Part shown: in pieces, positions 17,906 to 30,813 of the stretch
Layout: each line of letters opens with the position of its first letter
How positions within the stretch are numbered: position 1 is the first letter of the stretch
NCBI RefSeq assembly: GCF_001602525.1
Contig: NZ_LSYT01000004.1
Span: 62,001-126,000, forward strand
DNA: 64,000 nt
From: Flavobacterium chilense
GTDB lineage: Bacteria > Bacteroidota > Bacteroidia > Flavobacteriales > Flavobacteriaceae
Reading direction: 5' to 3'
Notes under the pieces: model-generated
Told to the model about the DNA's origin: nothing
Databases searched by the model: none
Seen by the model: only the letters and a program-made list of their open reading frames with translations
Position numbers and translations under genes: made by a program

Positions 17906-20149
17906 TTAATTTTGAATCACTTTTAGCTTTGTTCCGTTCACAAAATCTTCATGCGAAATAAAAAAGCTATTAAGTGGTTTTCCGTTTATCTCAATCGAAT
18001 TGATTTTTCCCTCATTATTCTCTTGCCTTTCAATTACAATGCTTTCTTTTTTATAATATGCCGGATCTAATTTGATCGTCACTCTATGAAACATTGGTGT
18101 TGTAATGGTATAAATTGGGTCTCCGGGCGATATTGGATAAATTCCCATCATGGAATAAACCAACCAGGCCGACATGGTTCCGGTATCATCATTACCCGGT
18201 AATCCTTTTGGTTTGTTCTGGAAATATTCTTTTACCAGTTTTTTTACCAGTTCCTGACTTTTCCATTCTTCGCCTTTTACATAATTGAATAAATAAGGAT
18301 AGGCAATATCCGGCTCATTTGCCATATCAAATTGTTTGAGGTCGAAGACTTTTTGCAATTGATCGGAGAATGCTTTATCACCTCCCATTAATTTTATTAA
18401 TCCTTTCATATCATGTGGTACCATAAAAGCATATTGCCACGCATTTCCTTCTATAAAACCTACATTTGCCTGAAAATTAGCCCCTGCTTCGGGATCAAAA
18501 GGTTCATACCATTTTCCGTTAGCAGTTCTTGGCCGAAGTAATTTTAAATCTTTATCATATAATTTTTGATAAGACAGTGAACGTTTCGTAAAACGTTTAT
18601 AATCTTCTTTTTTACCTAAAGCTTTCGCTAAAAGTGAAATCGCATAATCTGATGTATTATATTCCAGTGTTGTAGAAACAGGACCGGCATAATTAGTCGA
18701 TAAATATCCTTTTTCGATATATTCTTTAAGTCCGGGACGTAACGGATTATCTTCGATTTGATCTGCACCTTTTAACATGGCATAGTATGCTTTGTAAAAA
18801 TCAAAATCCTGAATTCCCTTTAAACAGGCATCGACGATGACTATGCTAGCCGGATCTCCTACCATGGTAAATGTTTCTGTTGAATTTAATTCCCATTTTG
18901 GCAGCCAGCCGTTTTCATCATACATTTCCAGCATACTTTTGATCATATCAGATTGTTGCTTTGGATAAATTAAAGAGGTTAGCGGATGCATGTTTCGATA
19001 GGTATCCCATAAAGAAAATACGGTATATCGTGTACCTTCGGTTTTACCAATTTTGCTTCTTTTAATCTTCGGATATTCTCCGTTAATGTCATTTAAAGTA
19101 TTGGGATGAATCAATGTATGATACAAAGCGGTGTAAAAAATGGTTTGATCGTCTTTTGAACCGCCTTCAACCAGAACTTTCGAAAGTTCTTCGTTCCATT
19201 CGTTGTACGTTTCTTCGTAAACGGCATCAAAAGATTTGTTTCCGGTTTCTCTTTCTAAGTTTTCACGGGCATTGTCGATACTCACGTACGAAATTCCAAT
19301 TTTAACTTCAACGGTTTCTTCTTTGTCGAATTTATAAGTAAAATAACTCCCAATACTATCTCCAACAACGGTTTTAATGGTATTTTCCATTATTCTGGTT
19401 TTGCCATTGTATCCCATCCATTGTGCTTCGACTCCATTGTATTTGGCAGGTTTTTTCCAGACTCCAAAGTTATGGGCAGGTTTAGAAAATTTCGCTACAA
19501 AATAAACGGGATAAGCATCTTCAGGACTGTTGTAACAAAAGGAGCCAACAGTACGCATTCCTTCTATTTCTGTAGACGAAACGACTTTAATCATGGCGCC
19601 TTCTTCATTGGTCAATCCTAATCCGAGGTTTAATAAAATATTCGATTTTCCTTTCGGGAAAGTGAATCGGCTTACGCCTACTCTTTTTGAGGCTGTAAAT
19701 TCTCCTTTAATTTTGTACTTATCAAGATTTACGCTGTAGTACGCTGCTTTTGCAACTTCATTAGAATAGGTCGATCCGTATTTTAAATGATCGGTTTCGA
19801 CTTCGCCTGTTGTGGGCATTAGCAAAATAACTCCCAAATCAGGACAGCCAACTCCGCTTAAATTTACCTGACTGAATCCGGTTAAAAAAGTATTTTCGTT
19901 TACGTAGGGATTAGACAACCACTGACTGTCTTTCTCCATTGGCGTATTTTTTACTCCGGCAACATTAAACGGGCTTATACTTGCCATTCCTCTTGGAGCA
20001 ATTGGTCCCGGAAAAGCGGCTCCAAAATTAGAAGTTCCTATAAACGGATTGACAAGATCAACCGGTTTTTGTGCAAAAATAGCAATGCTAAAAAACAGCA
20101 TGTAAAAGCTACATGCTATTTGTGATATTATTTTGGGTATTGAAAACAT
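17906..20149 (-). CDS. GH92 alpha-mannosidase (first copy)
   Basis: The Met at 20149 (MFSIPKIISQ...IFAQ) gives a signal peptide and a 4-base gap from the fucosidase gene; the longer frame would overlap that gene by 20 bases. The ~747-residue protein has GH92 landmarks: VNPFIGTSNFGAAFPGP, SLWDTYRNMHPL, GNAWQYAF with preceding Glu, and GNDDTGTMSAW. GH92 enzymes are Ca-dependent exo-alpha-mannosidases. This copy has MANEPDIAY where the second copy has HGNEPSHH, and GNDDTG in place of GNEDCG, so linkage preference probably differs from an alpha-1,2 type enzyme (inference). Periplasmic. Confidence 0.92.
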   Translation of the reverse strand: MFSIPKIISQIACSFYMLFFSIAIFAQKPVDLVNPFIGTSNFGAAFPGPIAPRGMASISPFNVAGVKNTPMEKDSQWLSNPYVNENTFLTGFSQVNLSGVGCPDLGVILLMPTTGEVETDHLKYGSTYSNEVAKAAYYSVNLDKYKIKGEFTASKRVGVSRFTFPKGKSNILLNLGLGLTNEEGAMIKVVSSTEIEGMRTVGSFCYNSPEDAYPVYFVAKFSKPAHNFGVWKKPAKYNGVEAQWMGYNGKTRIMENTIKTVVGDSIGSYFTYKFDKEETVEVKIGISYVSIDNARENLERETGNKSFDAVYEETYNEWNEELSKVLVEGGSKDDQTIFYTALYHTLIHPNTLNDINGEYPKIKRSKIGKTEGTRYTVFSLWDTYRNMHPLTSLIYPKQQSDMIKSMLEMYDENGWLPKWELNSTETFTMVGDPASIVIVDACLKGIQDFDFYKAYYAMLKGADQIEDNPLRPGLKEYIEKGYLSTNYAGPVSTTLEYNTSDYAISLLAKALGKKEDYKRFTKRSLSYQKLYDKDLKLLRPRTANGKWYEPFDPEAGANFQANVGFIEGNAWQYAFMVPHDMKGLIKLMGGDKAFSDQLQKVFDLKQFDMANEPDIAYPYLFNYVKGEEWKSQELVKKLVKEYFQNKPKGLPGNDDTGTMSAWLVYSMMGIYPISPGDPIYTITTPMFHRVTIKLDPAYYKKESIVIERQENNEGKINSIEINGKPLNSFFISHEDFVNGTKLKVIQN

Positions 20150-20153
20150 ATTC

Positions 20154-21638
20154 TTATCTGTTAATAGCTTCAACTTTTAAAGTCCAGGCTTCTTTTGCCG
20201 GTAAATTATTTCTAAGGCTTTCCGGAATTACTACTTTAAATCCATTTCCTTCTTTTGTCCATTTAAGAGACGTTTTAGAACCTAACATGGTAATTTTTGT
20301 TCCTTTTTTAGGGCTGATTGATTTTACGGTAACGGTTGCCGGAATTTTATCTTCTCCGTCTTTTGCTAAATAAAAGGCGAATACATTTCCGGCTTTATTT
20401 TGTGTAAAGCAAATGTTCTCTTCTTTAAAAGGCTCGATTGGTTTTGTATCGTAAATTGCTGTGCTGTTTACTTTCATCCAGTCTGCATAAGCTGCCAATA
20501 AATCGTATGCTCCTTTTTGCCATTCTCCTTCAGGACTTGGTGCAATATTCAATAATAAGTTTCCGCCTTTTGCGACTACATCAACCAACATATGAATTCC
20601 TTGTCTTCCTGTTAAATAGGTAGCATCCGGAGTATAGGACCATCCACCGCCAGAAGTAATACAAGATTCCCAAGGGTAAGGCAATGTTTTTTCAGGAACT
20701 CTGTTTTCAGGCGTTAAATAGTTTTGGTTTTTACCGTGAACCGCTCTGTCAACTACGATCAATCCCGGTTGTTTTTGACGTGCTTTTACAACCAGTTCGT
20801 CCATTTTAGGATCTTGTTCTACAATTCTGTGTTTGATGAAACCGTTTTTAGATTCGTTTTCGGCAAATTTCTCTTCGTAGTTTTCTTTGATGTTTTGCTG
20901 ATCTCTTTTTCTAACCCATCCTCCATCTAACCATAAAATGTCAACTTTACCGTAATTGGTAAGAATTTCTAAAATCTGATTGTGTGTAAAATCAACATAT
21001 TTCTGCCATTTTTCAGGGTATAATGTCGGGTCATAGTTTACATTTCTGTCGAAAGGAGGAAAATAAGGATCCCAATAGTTTTCGTTATGCCAGTCCGGTT
21101 TAGAAAAATATGCTCCGGTTGAGATATTTTCGGCTCTAAAAGCATTGAATACTTCTTTCAAAATATCTGCTTTCGGATTTGTACTAAACGGACAAGCTGC
21201 ATCTGTTACTTTATAATCAGAATATTTGGTGTCGTACATATTAAATCCGTCATGGTGTTTGGTGGTAAAAACCATGTATTTCATTCCTGCTGCTTTGGCT
21301 GCTTTTGCCCACTTTGCAGGATCAAATTTGGTTGGGTTGAATGATTTTTTTAATCCTTCGTACTCTTTTACATATTCAGTATAATTGCCTGGATGGGTTC
21401 CTTTTTTACGTTCGCACCATCCATAATCTTCCGGGCAAATAGACCAGGATTCTACAATTCCCCATTGGCTGTAAGTTCCCCAGTGCATTAACAATCCAAA
21501 CTTTTTGCCTTGCCATTGTTCTAAATTTTTCAACACTAACGGGTCCGTTTCCGGTACATAGCGCTCATCTTCATAAATGGCCTGCGAAAACAGCTGGACT
21601 GAAAATAATATTGCAATTATGAATATTCCTCTTTTCAT
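20154..21638 (-). CDS. GH29 alpha-L-fucosidase (first copy)
   Basis: 494 residues with a signal peptide (MKRGIFIIAILFSVQLFSQ). The GH29 barrel is evident from MHWGTYSQWG, TTKHHDGFNMYD, and ILWLDGGW, whose Asp238 fits the nucleophile. A C-terminal beta-sandwich follows from about residue 400. It releases L-fucose from non-reducing ends; linkage is not readable. It is 4 bases upstream of the GH92 gene and 132 bases after GH20, the gap holding repeat copy B. Fucose freed here would be the natural substrate of the mutarotase in the same operon. Confidence 0.92.
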   Translation of the reverse strand: MKRGIFIIAILFSVQLFSQAIYEDERYVPETDPLVLKNLEQWQGKKFGLLMHWGTYSQWGIVESWSICPEDYGWCERKKGTHPGNYTEYVKEYEGLKKSFNPTKFDPAKWAKAAKAAGMKYMVFTTKHHDGFNMYDTKYSDYKVTDAACPFSTNPKADILKEVFNAFRAENISTGAYFSKPDWHNENYWDPYFPPFDRNVNYDPTLYPEKWQKYVDFTHNQILEILTNYGKVDILWLDGGWVRKRDQQNIKENYEEKFAENESKNGFIKHRIVEQDPKMDELVVKARQKQPGLIVVDRAVHGKNQNYLTPENRVPEKTLPYPWESCITSGGGWSYTPDATYLTGRQGIHMLVDVVAKGGNLLLNIAPSPEGEWQKGAYDLLAAYADWMKVNSTAIYDTKPIEPFKEENICFTQNKAGNVFAFYLAKDGEDKIPATVTVKSISPKKGTKITMLGSKTSLKWTKEGNGFKVVIPESLRNNLPAKEAWTLKVEAINR

Positions 21639-21687
21639 CTTTATTCTATTTTATGGTTTTGTTTTTTTGTTCTTTGTTAGTTATTTT

Positions 21688-21745
21688 TTTAACACATAGA
21701 GACATCGTTTTCATAGCGTATAAGAGCGTTTCATATGTGTTTAAA
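21688..21745. repeat. Dispersed repeat family, copy B (short)
   Basis: Between GH20 and GH29 genes. AACACATAGAGACAT at 21691 pairs with CATATGTGTTTAAA at 21732-21745; the internal AGCGTTTCA matches copies D and E. It is a deleted version (about 58 bases) of the longer elements. Confidence 0.65.
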
Positions 21746-21770
21746 ATCAGCGTGATCTAAAGCGGTACTT

Positions 21771-24092
21771 TTAATTCACTAAAATTTCATCGACAAACAG
21801 CCATGAAGATTCTCCTTTTGGGCTTTTCTTCAGGTTTGATCCGATTACTTTAATAAATCTGGCATTTGTTTTTTCAAAACTGATTTTGAAGTCTTTTAAT
21901 TCCGAAGTTACATTTGCTGCATACGGACGCGAAATTTTACCGACTTCTTTATACTGAATACCGTCGTTTGATACCAGAACTTTTAGTTGTGTTGGAAAGA
22001 AAACACCGGAACCCTGACTTTCTAAAGTTCCAATTGTTACCTGTTGTACACTTTCAGGTTTTTCAAGATCAATAACTACTTCCATATCATTGACTAACCA
22101 GGCTTGCCATTGTCCGTCATGGAAATTTTTAGATCCGCGAATGGTATTGACCAACGTAAAAGGTCCGTCGCCTTTGTAATTATCGTTATAGGGCGTTAAA
22201 TATTTCACTTTGTGCGCTACGGCTTTATGAAATATAATCGTATCAGTAAAGGTTTTTCCAACGGGTTTATCGTTTTGAAACAAAGAGGCTTTTAAAACTG
22301 TTGTTTCGTTAACCTGAATTGGATTTGTATATTTTACAGCATTCTGATCGATGGTTTTATTGCCCAAAACATAACGAATATCCGGATTTGGAAATTCATT
22401 TTTTAAAGACAGATTGATTTGTTTTTTAGTTAAATCTGCGCTTGAGGAAACTGTAACCAAATAAGCACTTTTGGCATAATTGATTCCCAAATACTCGTAA
22501 CGTTTTAACATTGGCATTAATCTCGCGGTGAAATCATTCCAGTTTTTATTTTCTTTTGAGCTCCATAAAACTTCCGATAAAGCAGCTAATCTTGGAAAAA
22601 TCATGTATTCGGAGTCTTTTGGTCCCGGAAGATATTCTGCCCATAAATTCGCCTGTCCGCCCAAAACATGATTCGCTTCAATAGACGACATTGTTGGCAC
22701 AACCGGATCAAACTCGTACACTTTACTCAATGGCGTATAACCATCAAAAGCTAAAGGTTCTTCGTTTTGAGGTCCCTGATAGAAATTAAAATAACAATGC
22801 GATTCAGGAGTCATAATTACATCATGTCCCTGGTCTGCCGCTTCAATGCCGCCTTTTGTTCCTCTCCAACTCATTACCGTTGCTTCCGGAGCTAATCCGC
22901 CTTCTAATATTTCATCCCAGCCAATTACTTTTTTACCTTTAGAATTGATGTATTTTTCAATTCGTTTTACAAAATAACTCTGTAATTCATCTGTATTTTT
23001 TAATCCTTGTTCCTTGATTCTTTTTTGACAGTGCGGACATTTTATCCAGTTGGTTTTCGTGGCTTCGTCTCCGCCAATATGAATGTATTTTGAAGGAAAA
23101 ATAGCCATTACTTCGTCCAGTACATTTTCTAAAAACTCAAATGTATTTTCTTTTCCGGCACAATAAATATCGGTAAGTGGCCAGACTCCGCCTGACGGAA
23201 CTCCAATACGCTGATCAAAACAAGACAGTTCCGGGTAAGCTGCAATAGCACTGCTTACGTGTGCTGGCATTTCGATTTCCGGAATTACTTCGATATTTTT
23301 TGTTGCAGCATATTTTACGATTTCTTTTAATTCTTCCTGAGTTAAAAATCCGCCGTAAGTTCCTTTTTCATCCGGATTTGTGGTGAGTCTTGCATTCCAG
23401 GCTACATTTTCCTGATCTACTCTCCAGGCACCCATTTCGGTTAGTTTGGGATATTTTTTTATTTCGATTCTCCAGCCCTGGTCGTCTACCAAATGCAAAT
23501 GCAAAACGTTCATTTTATGCATTGCCAAACGATCGATGGTTGCCATAATATAATTTTTGTCAAAGAAATGACGTGATAAATCGAGCATTAAACCTCTCCA
23601 TTGAAAACGAGGTTCATCTGTAATCGTTACATTTGGAATCTGCCATTTCTGACCGGCAATCATATGTTTGCTTTCTATCGCAACCGGCAGCAATTGTCTG
23701 ATGGTTTCTAATGCGTAGATAAAACCCGCATTTCCTTTGGCTGTAATCGTAATGTTGTTGTTATTGACTTCTAATTTATAGGCTTCTTTATGAAGATTCT
23801 GATCCACTTTAAACTGGATAAAATTACTTTGCGGTGCTTTTGCTCCCAAAACCGGACGCCATCCTGCGGCAGCTCCAAATTTATTAATCAAAGTATTCGA
23901 AATATCTTTTTGAAAATCTGTACTGGCAACGAAAACAGTATTTTTTGAAAACTCAAAAGTACCCGGCTGTATTACCAACTGATTGGGTTTTGGAATGATC
24001 TGAATGTCTTTTTCCGTGATGATTTTTTGACTATAACCCGAACTTAAAACGGCTAAGAAGATTAAGATGTAAATTGTTTTTAATGTTCTCAT
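21771..24092 (-). CDS. GH20 beta-N-acetylhexosaminidase
   Basis: 773 residues, signal peptide to about 22. An N-terminal GH20b domain (25-160) precedes the TIM barrel (165-510), with RGLMLDLSRHFF, HLHLVDDQGWRIEI, and the catalytic Asp342-Glu343 pair in HIGGDEATKTNW; WRGTKGGIEAA supplies the usual substrate Trp. The last ~150 residues look like a discoidin (F5/8 C) beta-sandwich with chitobiase-like linker. It removes terminal beta-GlcNAc or GalNAc in the periplasm, fitting trimming of complex N-glycan antennae. The gene starts 5 bases after GH2. Confidence 0.94.
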   Translation of the reverse strand: MRTLKTIYILIFLAVLSSGYSQKIITEKDIQIIPKPNQLVIQPGTFEFSKNTVFVASTDFQKDISNTLINKFGAAAGWRPVLGAKAPQSNFIQFKVDQNLHKEAYKLEVNNNNITITAKGNAGFIYALETIRQLLPVAIESKHMIAGQKWQIPNVTITDEPRFQWRGLMLDLSRHFFDKNYIMATIDRLAMHKMNVLHLHLVDDQGWRIEIKKYPKLTEMGAWRVDQENVAWNARLTTNPDEKGTYGGFLTQEELKEIVKYAATKNIEVIPEIEMPAHVSSAIAAYPELSCFDQRIGVPSGGVWPLTDIYCAGKENTFEFLENVLDEVMAIFPSKYIHIGGDEATKTNWIKCPHCQKRIKEQGLKNTDELQSYFVKRIEKYINSKGKKVIGWDEILEGGLAPEATVMSWRGTKGGIEAADQGHDVIMTPESHCYFNFYQGPQNEEPLAFDGYTPLSKVYEFDPVVPTMSSIEANHVLGGQANLWAEYLPGPKDSEYMIFPRLAALSEVLWSSKENKNWNDFTARLMPMLKRYEYLGINYAKSAYLVTVSSSADLTKKQINLSLKNEFPNPDIRYVLGNKTIDQNAVKYTNPIQVNETTVLKASLFQNDKPVGKTFTDTIIFHKAVAHKVKYLTPYNDNYKGDGPFTLVNTIRGSKNFHDGQWQAWLVNDMEVVIDLEKPESVQQVTIGTLESQGSGVFFPTQLKVLVSNDGIQYKEVGKISRPYAANVTSELKDFKISFEKTNARFIKVIGSNLKKSPKGESSWLFVDEILVN

Positions 24093-24097
24093 AATTG

Positions 24098-27262
<3,165 letters not shown>

Positions 27263-27275
27263 CTATTTTTATTCT

Positions 27276-27410
27276 GAACGCATAGAAACATAGATTTTAA
27301 AGTTAAAAAAAAGACATTTAAATTGTATCATTTCACAGAGCAATGTGAATAATTCTGTCGATAATTTTAATCTTGTGAGAAAAAAAATCTATGTTTCTAT
27401 GTGTTTAAAA
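27276..27410. repeat. Dispersed repeat family, copy C
   Basis: Between GH10-like and GH2 genes. The terminal arms ACGCATAGAAACATAGATTTT (27279 on) and AAAATCTATGTTTCTATGTG (27387 on) are near-perfect inverted repeats about 90 bases apart, so the RNA can fold into one long hairpin. Internal sequence differs from copies D and E. Confidence 0.75.
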
Positions 27411-27418
27411 ATAATCTG

Positions 27419-28498
27419 CTATTTTAGACCTGCTTTTGTTGCTGCGATGGTTTTCAGGTTACTTTCTGTCAATGCATTTCCGTCAAAGAAAGAAACTCCT
27501 GCTGCTCCGTTTTCTTTTGCGAGTAAAATCGCTTCTTTAAGTTCTTTATCGTTTTTTAATCCCGGAATATAAATTCCTGTGTTGATTTTTGTTTTCTTGT
27601 CTTCTAAATCAGCAACACCTTGTTTGGTGGCATAACCAACCCAGTCAATTTCTTCATTATAAAAACTATGGTAAATCATAGGATATACTTCGTCGATATT
27701 CCATTTGTCCCAACGCTGGCGCACCATATGATCTGCCATTTCAGGATACGGAAACACTGCTGCGGTTAGTTTTTTATTGTGTTTGTGTGCAATGGTATAA
27801 GCATCATTTACAACTGCTTGTATGGCATTTAACCTGAAGTTTTTCCACTCCATATCAATCGAAGTGTTATGACTTTCTTTTGGATTTTTATGATGGATTT
27901 TTTCGAATGCCCTGATACATTCATCGCAATAGCAAAAATCAAACTGAGGTAATTCTGTATCCTGAACCAAGTTGTATTTTGGCAATAAACTGATTGGTAA
28001 AAAAATGTCCGGAAAACGAATATAATCTAAGTGAACGCTTTCGATCCCGTCAACTTTTGCTAATTCTTCTACTAAATGTAAAACATGTTCTCTTGATTCT
28101 TTTCTGGTTGGACACAACCATTGGTAATAATCTACATAAGGGCGATTGTCAAAACAGGATTTTCCTTCTTTACTTACCATATACCAATCCGGATGTTGTA
28201 ATGCCAGAGAATCTCCGGGCCTGTTCATCGCCATAATCCAGGCATGCACTTTTAAGCCTTCTTTGGTGGCAAGAGGCACTAATCTTTTTAAGAGTTTTGG
28301 ATCTGTTGTGGTATTAATTAATACCTCATCGATTCCGCCCTCTTTGTATTTTTTAAATTCTTTCGAATAATCAGCATCTGATTTTTTGGCATCTGCGGTG
28401 GTCCAGACTCCAAATTTAAAAGTGGTTTGTTCTTCTTTCTTAGCACAGGAAAAAATCGTTAGTGCCAATATAAAAAGTAATAGTTTTGGTAGTTTCAT
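27419..28498 (-). CDS. Family 10-like putative glycoside hydrolase lipoprotein
   Basis: 359 residues with a lipobox (FSCAKKE, Cys18). The body is a TIM barrel of the GH10-like/GHL10 type: FGVWTTADAKK, VHAWIMAMNRPG, GIESVHLDYIRFPD, CYCDECIRAFEK, LTAAVFPYP, VYPMIYHSFY, NTGIYIPGL, AAGVSFFDGN. Conserved acidic residues in HLDYIRFPD and DEVYPM are plausible catalytic candidates. No activity is firmly assigned to this branch as far as I know. It is 6 bases downstream of the CBM9-like gene, which follows GH130 by 7 bases, so the three form a tight cassette probably acting on one substrate. Confidence 0.8.
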   Translation of the reverse strand: MKLPKLLLFILALTIFSCAKKEEQTTFKFGVWTTADAKKSDADYSKEFKKYKEGGIDEVLINTTTDPKLLKRLVPLATKEGLKVHAWIMAMNRPGDSLALQHPDWYMVSKEGKSCFDNRPYVDYYQWLCPTRKESREHVLHLVEELAKVDGIESVHLDYIRFPDIFLPISLLPKYNLVQDTELPQFDFCYCDECIRAFEKIHHKNPKESHNTSIDMEWKNFRLNAIQAVVNDAYTIAHKHNKKLTAAVFPYPEMADHMVRQRWDKWNIDEVYPMIYHSFYNEEIDWVGYATKQGVADLEDKKTKINTGIYIPGLKNDKELKEAILLAKENGAAGVSFFDGNALTESNLKTIAATKAGLK

Positions 28499-28504
28499 AG
28501 TGGT

Positions 28505-29575
28505 TTATTTTTGTATTATTTTACCATCCTGCCTGATTATAAAGGTTTGATTAGAAAATGGACTTTTTACTGCAATATTAAATCCGGATGCATGATTTTC
28601 TACTACCGGTTTTAAAATTTTATGATCAATACTGATGGTTTCTTTTGTAAGGCTGGCAATCGATTTTGCCCATACTTTATTTTTCTGATAATACTCTTTT
28701 TGGGCTCTGTATAAATTATAAAGTTCCCATTTTACTTTTTCATCCTGCGGAATGGTAAAGTTATCTTTTCCTTCTTTGGAAGAAAAATAAACATAGCCCC
28801 ATTTTTCTGGTTCATGCATATTGATGACACCCATTGGCGACCAAACCCAATTGTACTCCGGCAAAAATTTTCCGTCGGCATCTTTTTTTCGTTCGTATTT
28901 GCCATCAACAAGGGAATGCTGCCAGTTAACTCTTGAAAAATTGACTCTCCAGAATTTATCTACAGGTACGTTCTGATCAAAATAAGAGGTTTTGTAAGCT
29001 GCCCACGGAATTGCCATTTCTAAAGTCCATCCCTGATCAATATCATTGGGATTATTTAATGTTCCATGAATTTTAACTGCTGATTTAAGTCCGGGAATAT
29101 TCCAGTCGTTTAAAACAACATTATCATTTTCACGATACGGTTTTGATAAAAATAGATCCCAAGCGGTATTTAAGGCGTTTATTTCTAATTCATAATAGTT
29201 AAAAGTGTCGCTATCGGGATCTATAAAGACTTCAAAATCATTGTTATAAAAAATAATGGTATCGCGTTGTTTTAAATTTGCCCAAACATGCGGTTCTTCC
29301 ATTTTTGCTACAATATAGAAATTGGTTTCATCCCAGAGCATTTTTACTTTTGTAGCATACTTTGGTTTTATACCATTCTCAATATCTTCAAAAAGTTCTG
29401 TCCAGTCTGCTTTACTCCAGGCGGCATCAGTTTCATCACCATCGATCACAATTGGAGTTGTTGTTTTTACTGCTACATAGGTTTTAGGAATAATGGTATT
29501 TTTCTTTGACTGTGAAAAACCCACAACCGAAAGAAAACCTATAACCACTGTTAACCATTGAAATTTTAAACGCAT
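28505..29575 (-). CDS. CBM9-like carbohydrate-binding protein, secreted
   Basis: 356 residues with a signal peptide (about MRLKFQWLTVVIGFLSVVGFSQ). Residues 35-245 match the CBM9-like fold: IVIDGDETDAAWSKA, VKMLWDETNFYIVAKMEE, DFEVFIDPD, YYELEINALNTAWDL, WTLEMAIPW and FWRVNFSRVNW. The C-terminal ~100 residues are helical with no clear family. Such proteins occur beside hydrolases of unknown specificity in Bacteroidota PULs; they bind sugar or act as enzyme accessories. Located between GH130 and the GH10-like gene with 6-7 base spacing. Confidence 0.8.
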   Translation of the reverse strand: MRLKFQWLTVVIGFLSVVGFSQSKKNTIIPKTYVAVKTTTPIVIDGDETDAAWSKADWTELFEDIENGIKPKYATKVKMLWDETNFYIVAKMEEPHVWANLKQRDTIIFYNNDFEVFIDPDSDTFNYYELEINALNTAWDLFLSKPYRENDNVVLNDWNIPGLKSAVKIHGTLNNPNDIDQGWTLEMAIPWAAYKTSYFDQNVPVDKFWRVNFSRVNWQHSLVDGKYERKKDADGKFLPEYNWVWSPMGVINMHEPEKWGYVYFSSKEGKDNFTIPQDEKVKWELYNLYRAQKEYYQKNKVWAKSIASLTKETISIDHKILKPVVENHASGFNIAVKSPFSNQTFIIRQDGKIIQK

Positions 29576-29582
29576 GCTTTTT

Positions 29583-30548
29583 TTATAAACTGTTATCTTT
29601 TGTAAACTGAATTACTTCGCTTAATTTACCAAATGCAATAGCTACAACTGTATCTGCTGCTCCATAATATACGGCCAGTTTATCTTCTTCTGTATCGTGT
29701 AAAGCAGCACATGGGAAAACTACATTTGGTACATCGCCTACTTGTTCGTAAAGTTCTGCTGGTCCTAATAAATAAGGCTGTGTTCTATATTTTACCTGAT
29801 CCGGTGCATCAACATCTAAAAGTGCTGAACCCATTGCATAACGAAAACCGTTGCAGGTATTGATAACTCCGTGATAGATCATAAGCCAGCCTTCGTTGGT
29901 TAAAATAGGAATTGGTCCTGCTCCAATTTTGGTACATTGCCACGCACTGTCTTCAAAAGGAGTTGGTTTCATGACCAAACGATGTTCTCCCCAATATTTC
30001 ATATCCGGACTGTAACTGATCCAGATATCTCCAAAAGGTGTATGTCCGTTATCACTTGGACGGCTTAACATGGCATATTTTCCGTTTATTTTTTGCGGGA
30101 ATAAAACACCGTTTCTGTTGAATGGCAAAAAGGCATTTTCGCATTGAAAAAACTCTTTAAAATCAAACGTATATCCAATACCAATTGTTGGTCCGTTGTA
30201 ACCGTTACACCAGGTAATCCAGTAACGATCTTCGATGAAAACCACACGTGGATCGTACTTATAAGCCGATTCGATCATGTCTGTGTTACCAGACTGCATT
30301 ACGATGGGTTCGTGGTTGATATCCCAATCGATTCCGTTTTTACTAAATCCGGCAAAAATATTCATTTGAACCGCTTTGTTATCACATCTGAAAACACCCG
30401 CAAAACCATCTCCAAAAGGTACAACAGCACTATTAAAAACACTGTTTGATGATGGAATTGCATACCTGTCGATAATTGGATTTTCAGAATATCTCCACAT
30501 TACATCGTTACTGTTTTCGGGTCTGTCTTGCCAGGGAATACTGCTCAT
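29583..30548 (-). CDS. GH130 mannoside phosphorylase, probably beta-1,4-mannosyl-GlcNAc type
   Basis: 321 residues with no signal peptide, so cytoplasmic. The five-bladed propeller start ([39 protein letters not shown]) and later motifs ([58 protein letters not shown]) are those of the GH130 subgroup that phosphorolyses Man-beta-1,4-GlcNAc cores of N-glycans, giving mannose-1-phosphate and GlcNAc. Assignment to that subgroup is from recognition of the N-terminal pattern; activity on a plain mannobiose is the alternative. The upstream gene is the symporter that could supply its substrate. Confidence 0.87.
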   Translation of the reverse strand: MSSIPWQDRPENSNDVMWRYSENPIIDRYAIPSSNSVFNSAVVPFGDGFAGVFRCDNKAVQMNIFAGFSKNGIDWDINHEPIVMQSGNTDMIESAYKYDPRVVFIEDRYWITWCNGYNGPTIGIGYTFDFKEFFQCENAFLPFNRNGVLFPQKINGKYAMLSRPSDNGHTPFGDIWISYSPDMKYWGEHRLVMKPTPFEDSAWQCTKIGAGPIPILTNEGWLMIYHGVINTCNGFRYAMGSALLDVDAPDQVKYRTQPYLLGPAELYEQVGDVPNVVFPCAALHDTEEDKLAVYYGAADTVVAIAFGKLSEVIQFTKDNSL

Positions 30549-30596
30549 TTTTTTGTTTTTTATTTATTGTTTCTATTCTATCACTTTTGTCATTTA

Positions 30597-30747
30597 TTTA
30601 AACACATAGGAACATAGTTTTTGAAAACCGCTTAAAGGCGTTTCACTTGCATTAACAAATCCCGAAGCCTCGGGACTATGTGTTAGAAACTAGTTTCTTT
30701 TGTATTCTTTTTATACACACTTAAACCTATGTTTCTATGTGTTTAAA
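30597..30747. repeat. Dispersed repeat family, copy D (full length)
   Basis: Between symporter and GH130 genes. Outer arms TTTAAACACATAGGAACATAG / CCTATGTTTCTATGTGTTTAAA are inverted; the interior has AAAGGCGTTTCACTT and AACTAGTTTCTTT shared with copy E at 51044-51233, plus a small GC-rich hairpin CCCGAAGCCTCGGG. Confidence 0.8.
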
Positions 30748-30758
30748 AATATTTCCAA

Positions 30759-30791
30759 AGCTTTGTCAAAGTTTTAAACTTTGACAAAGCT
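30759..30791. repeat. Perfect 16-bp inverted repeat with one-base loop
   Basis: AGCTTTGTCAAAGTTT (30759-30774) is followed after one T by its exact reverse complement (30776-30791). It lies just past the symporter stop codon. No T-run follows on the minus strand, so it is more likely an RNA-stabilising or attenuating hairpin than a full terminator. The ACTTTGACAAAGCT half recurs at 47393-47407. Confidence 0.7.
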
Positions 30792-30813
30792 CTTGCTTCT
30801 TGCTTCTTTTATC

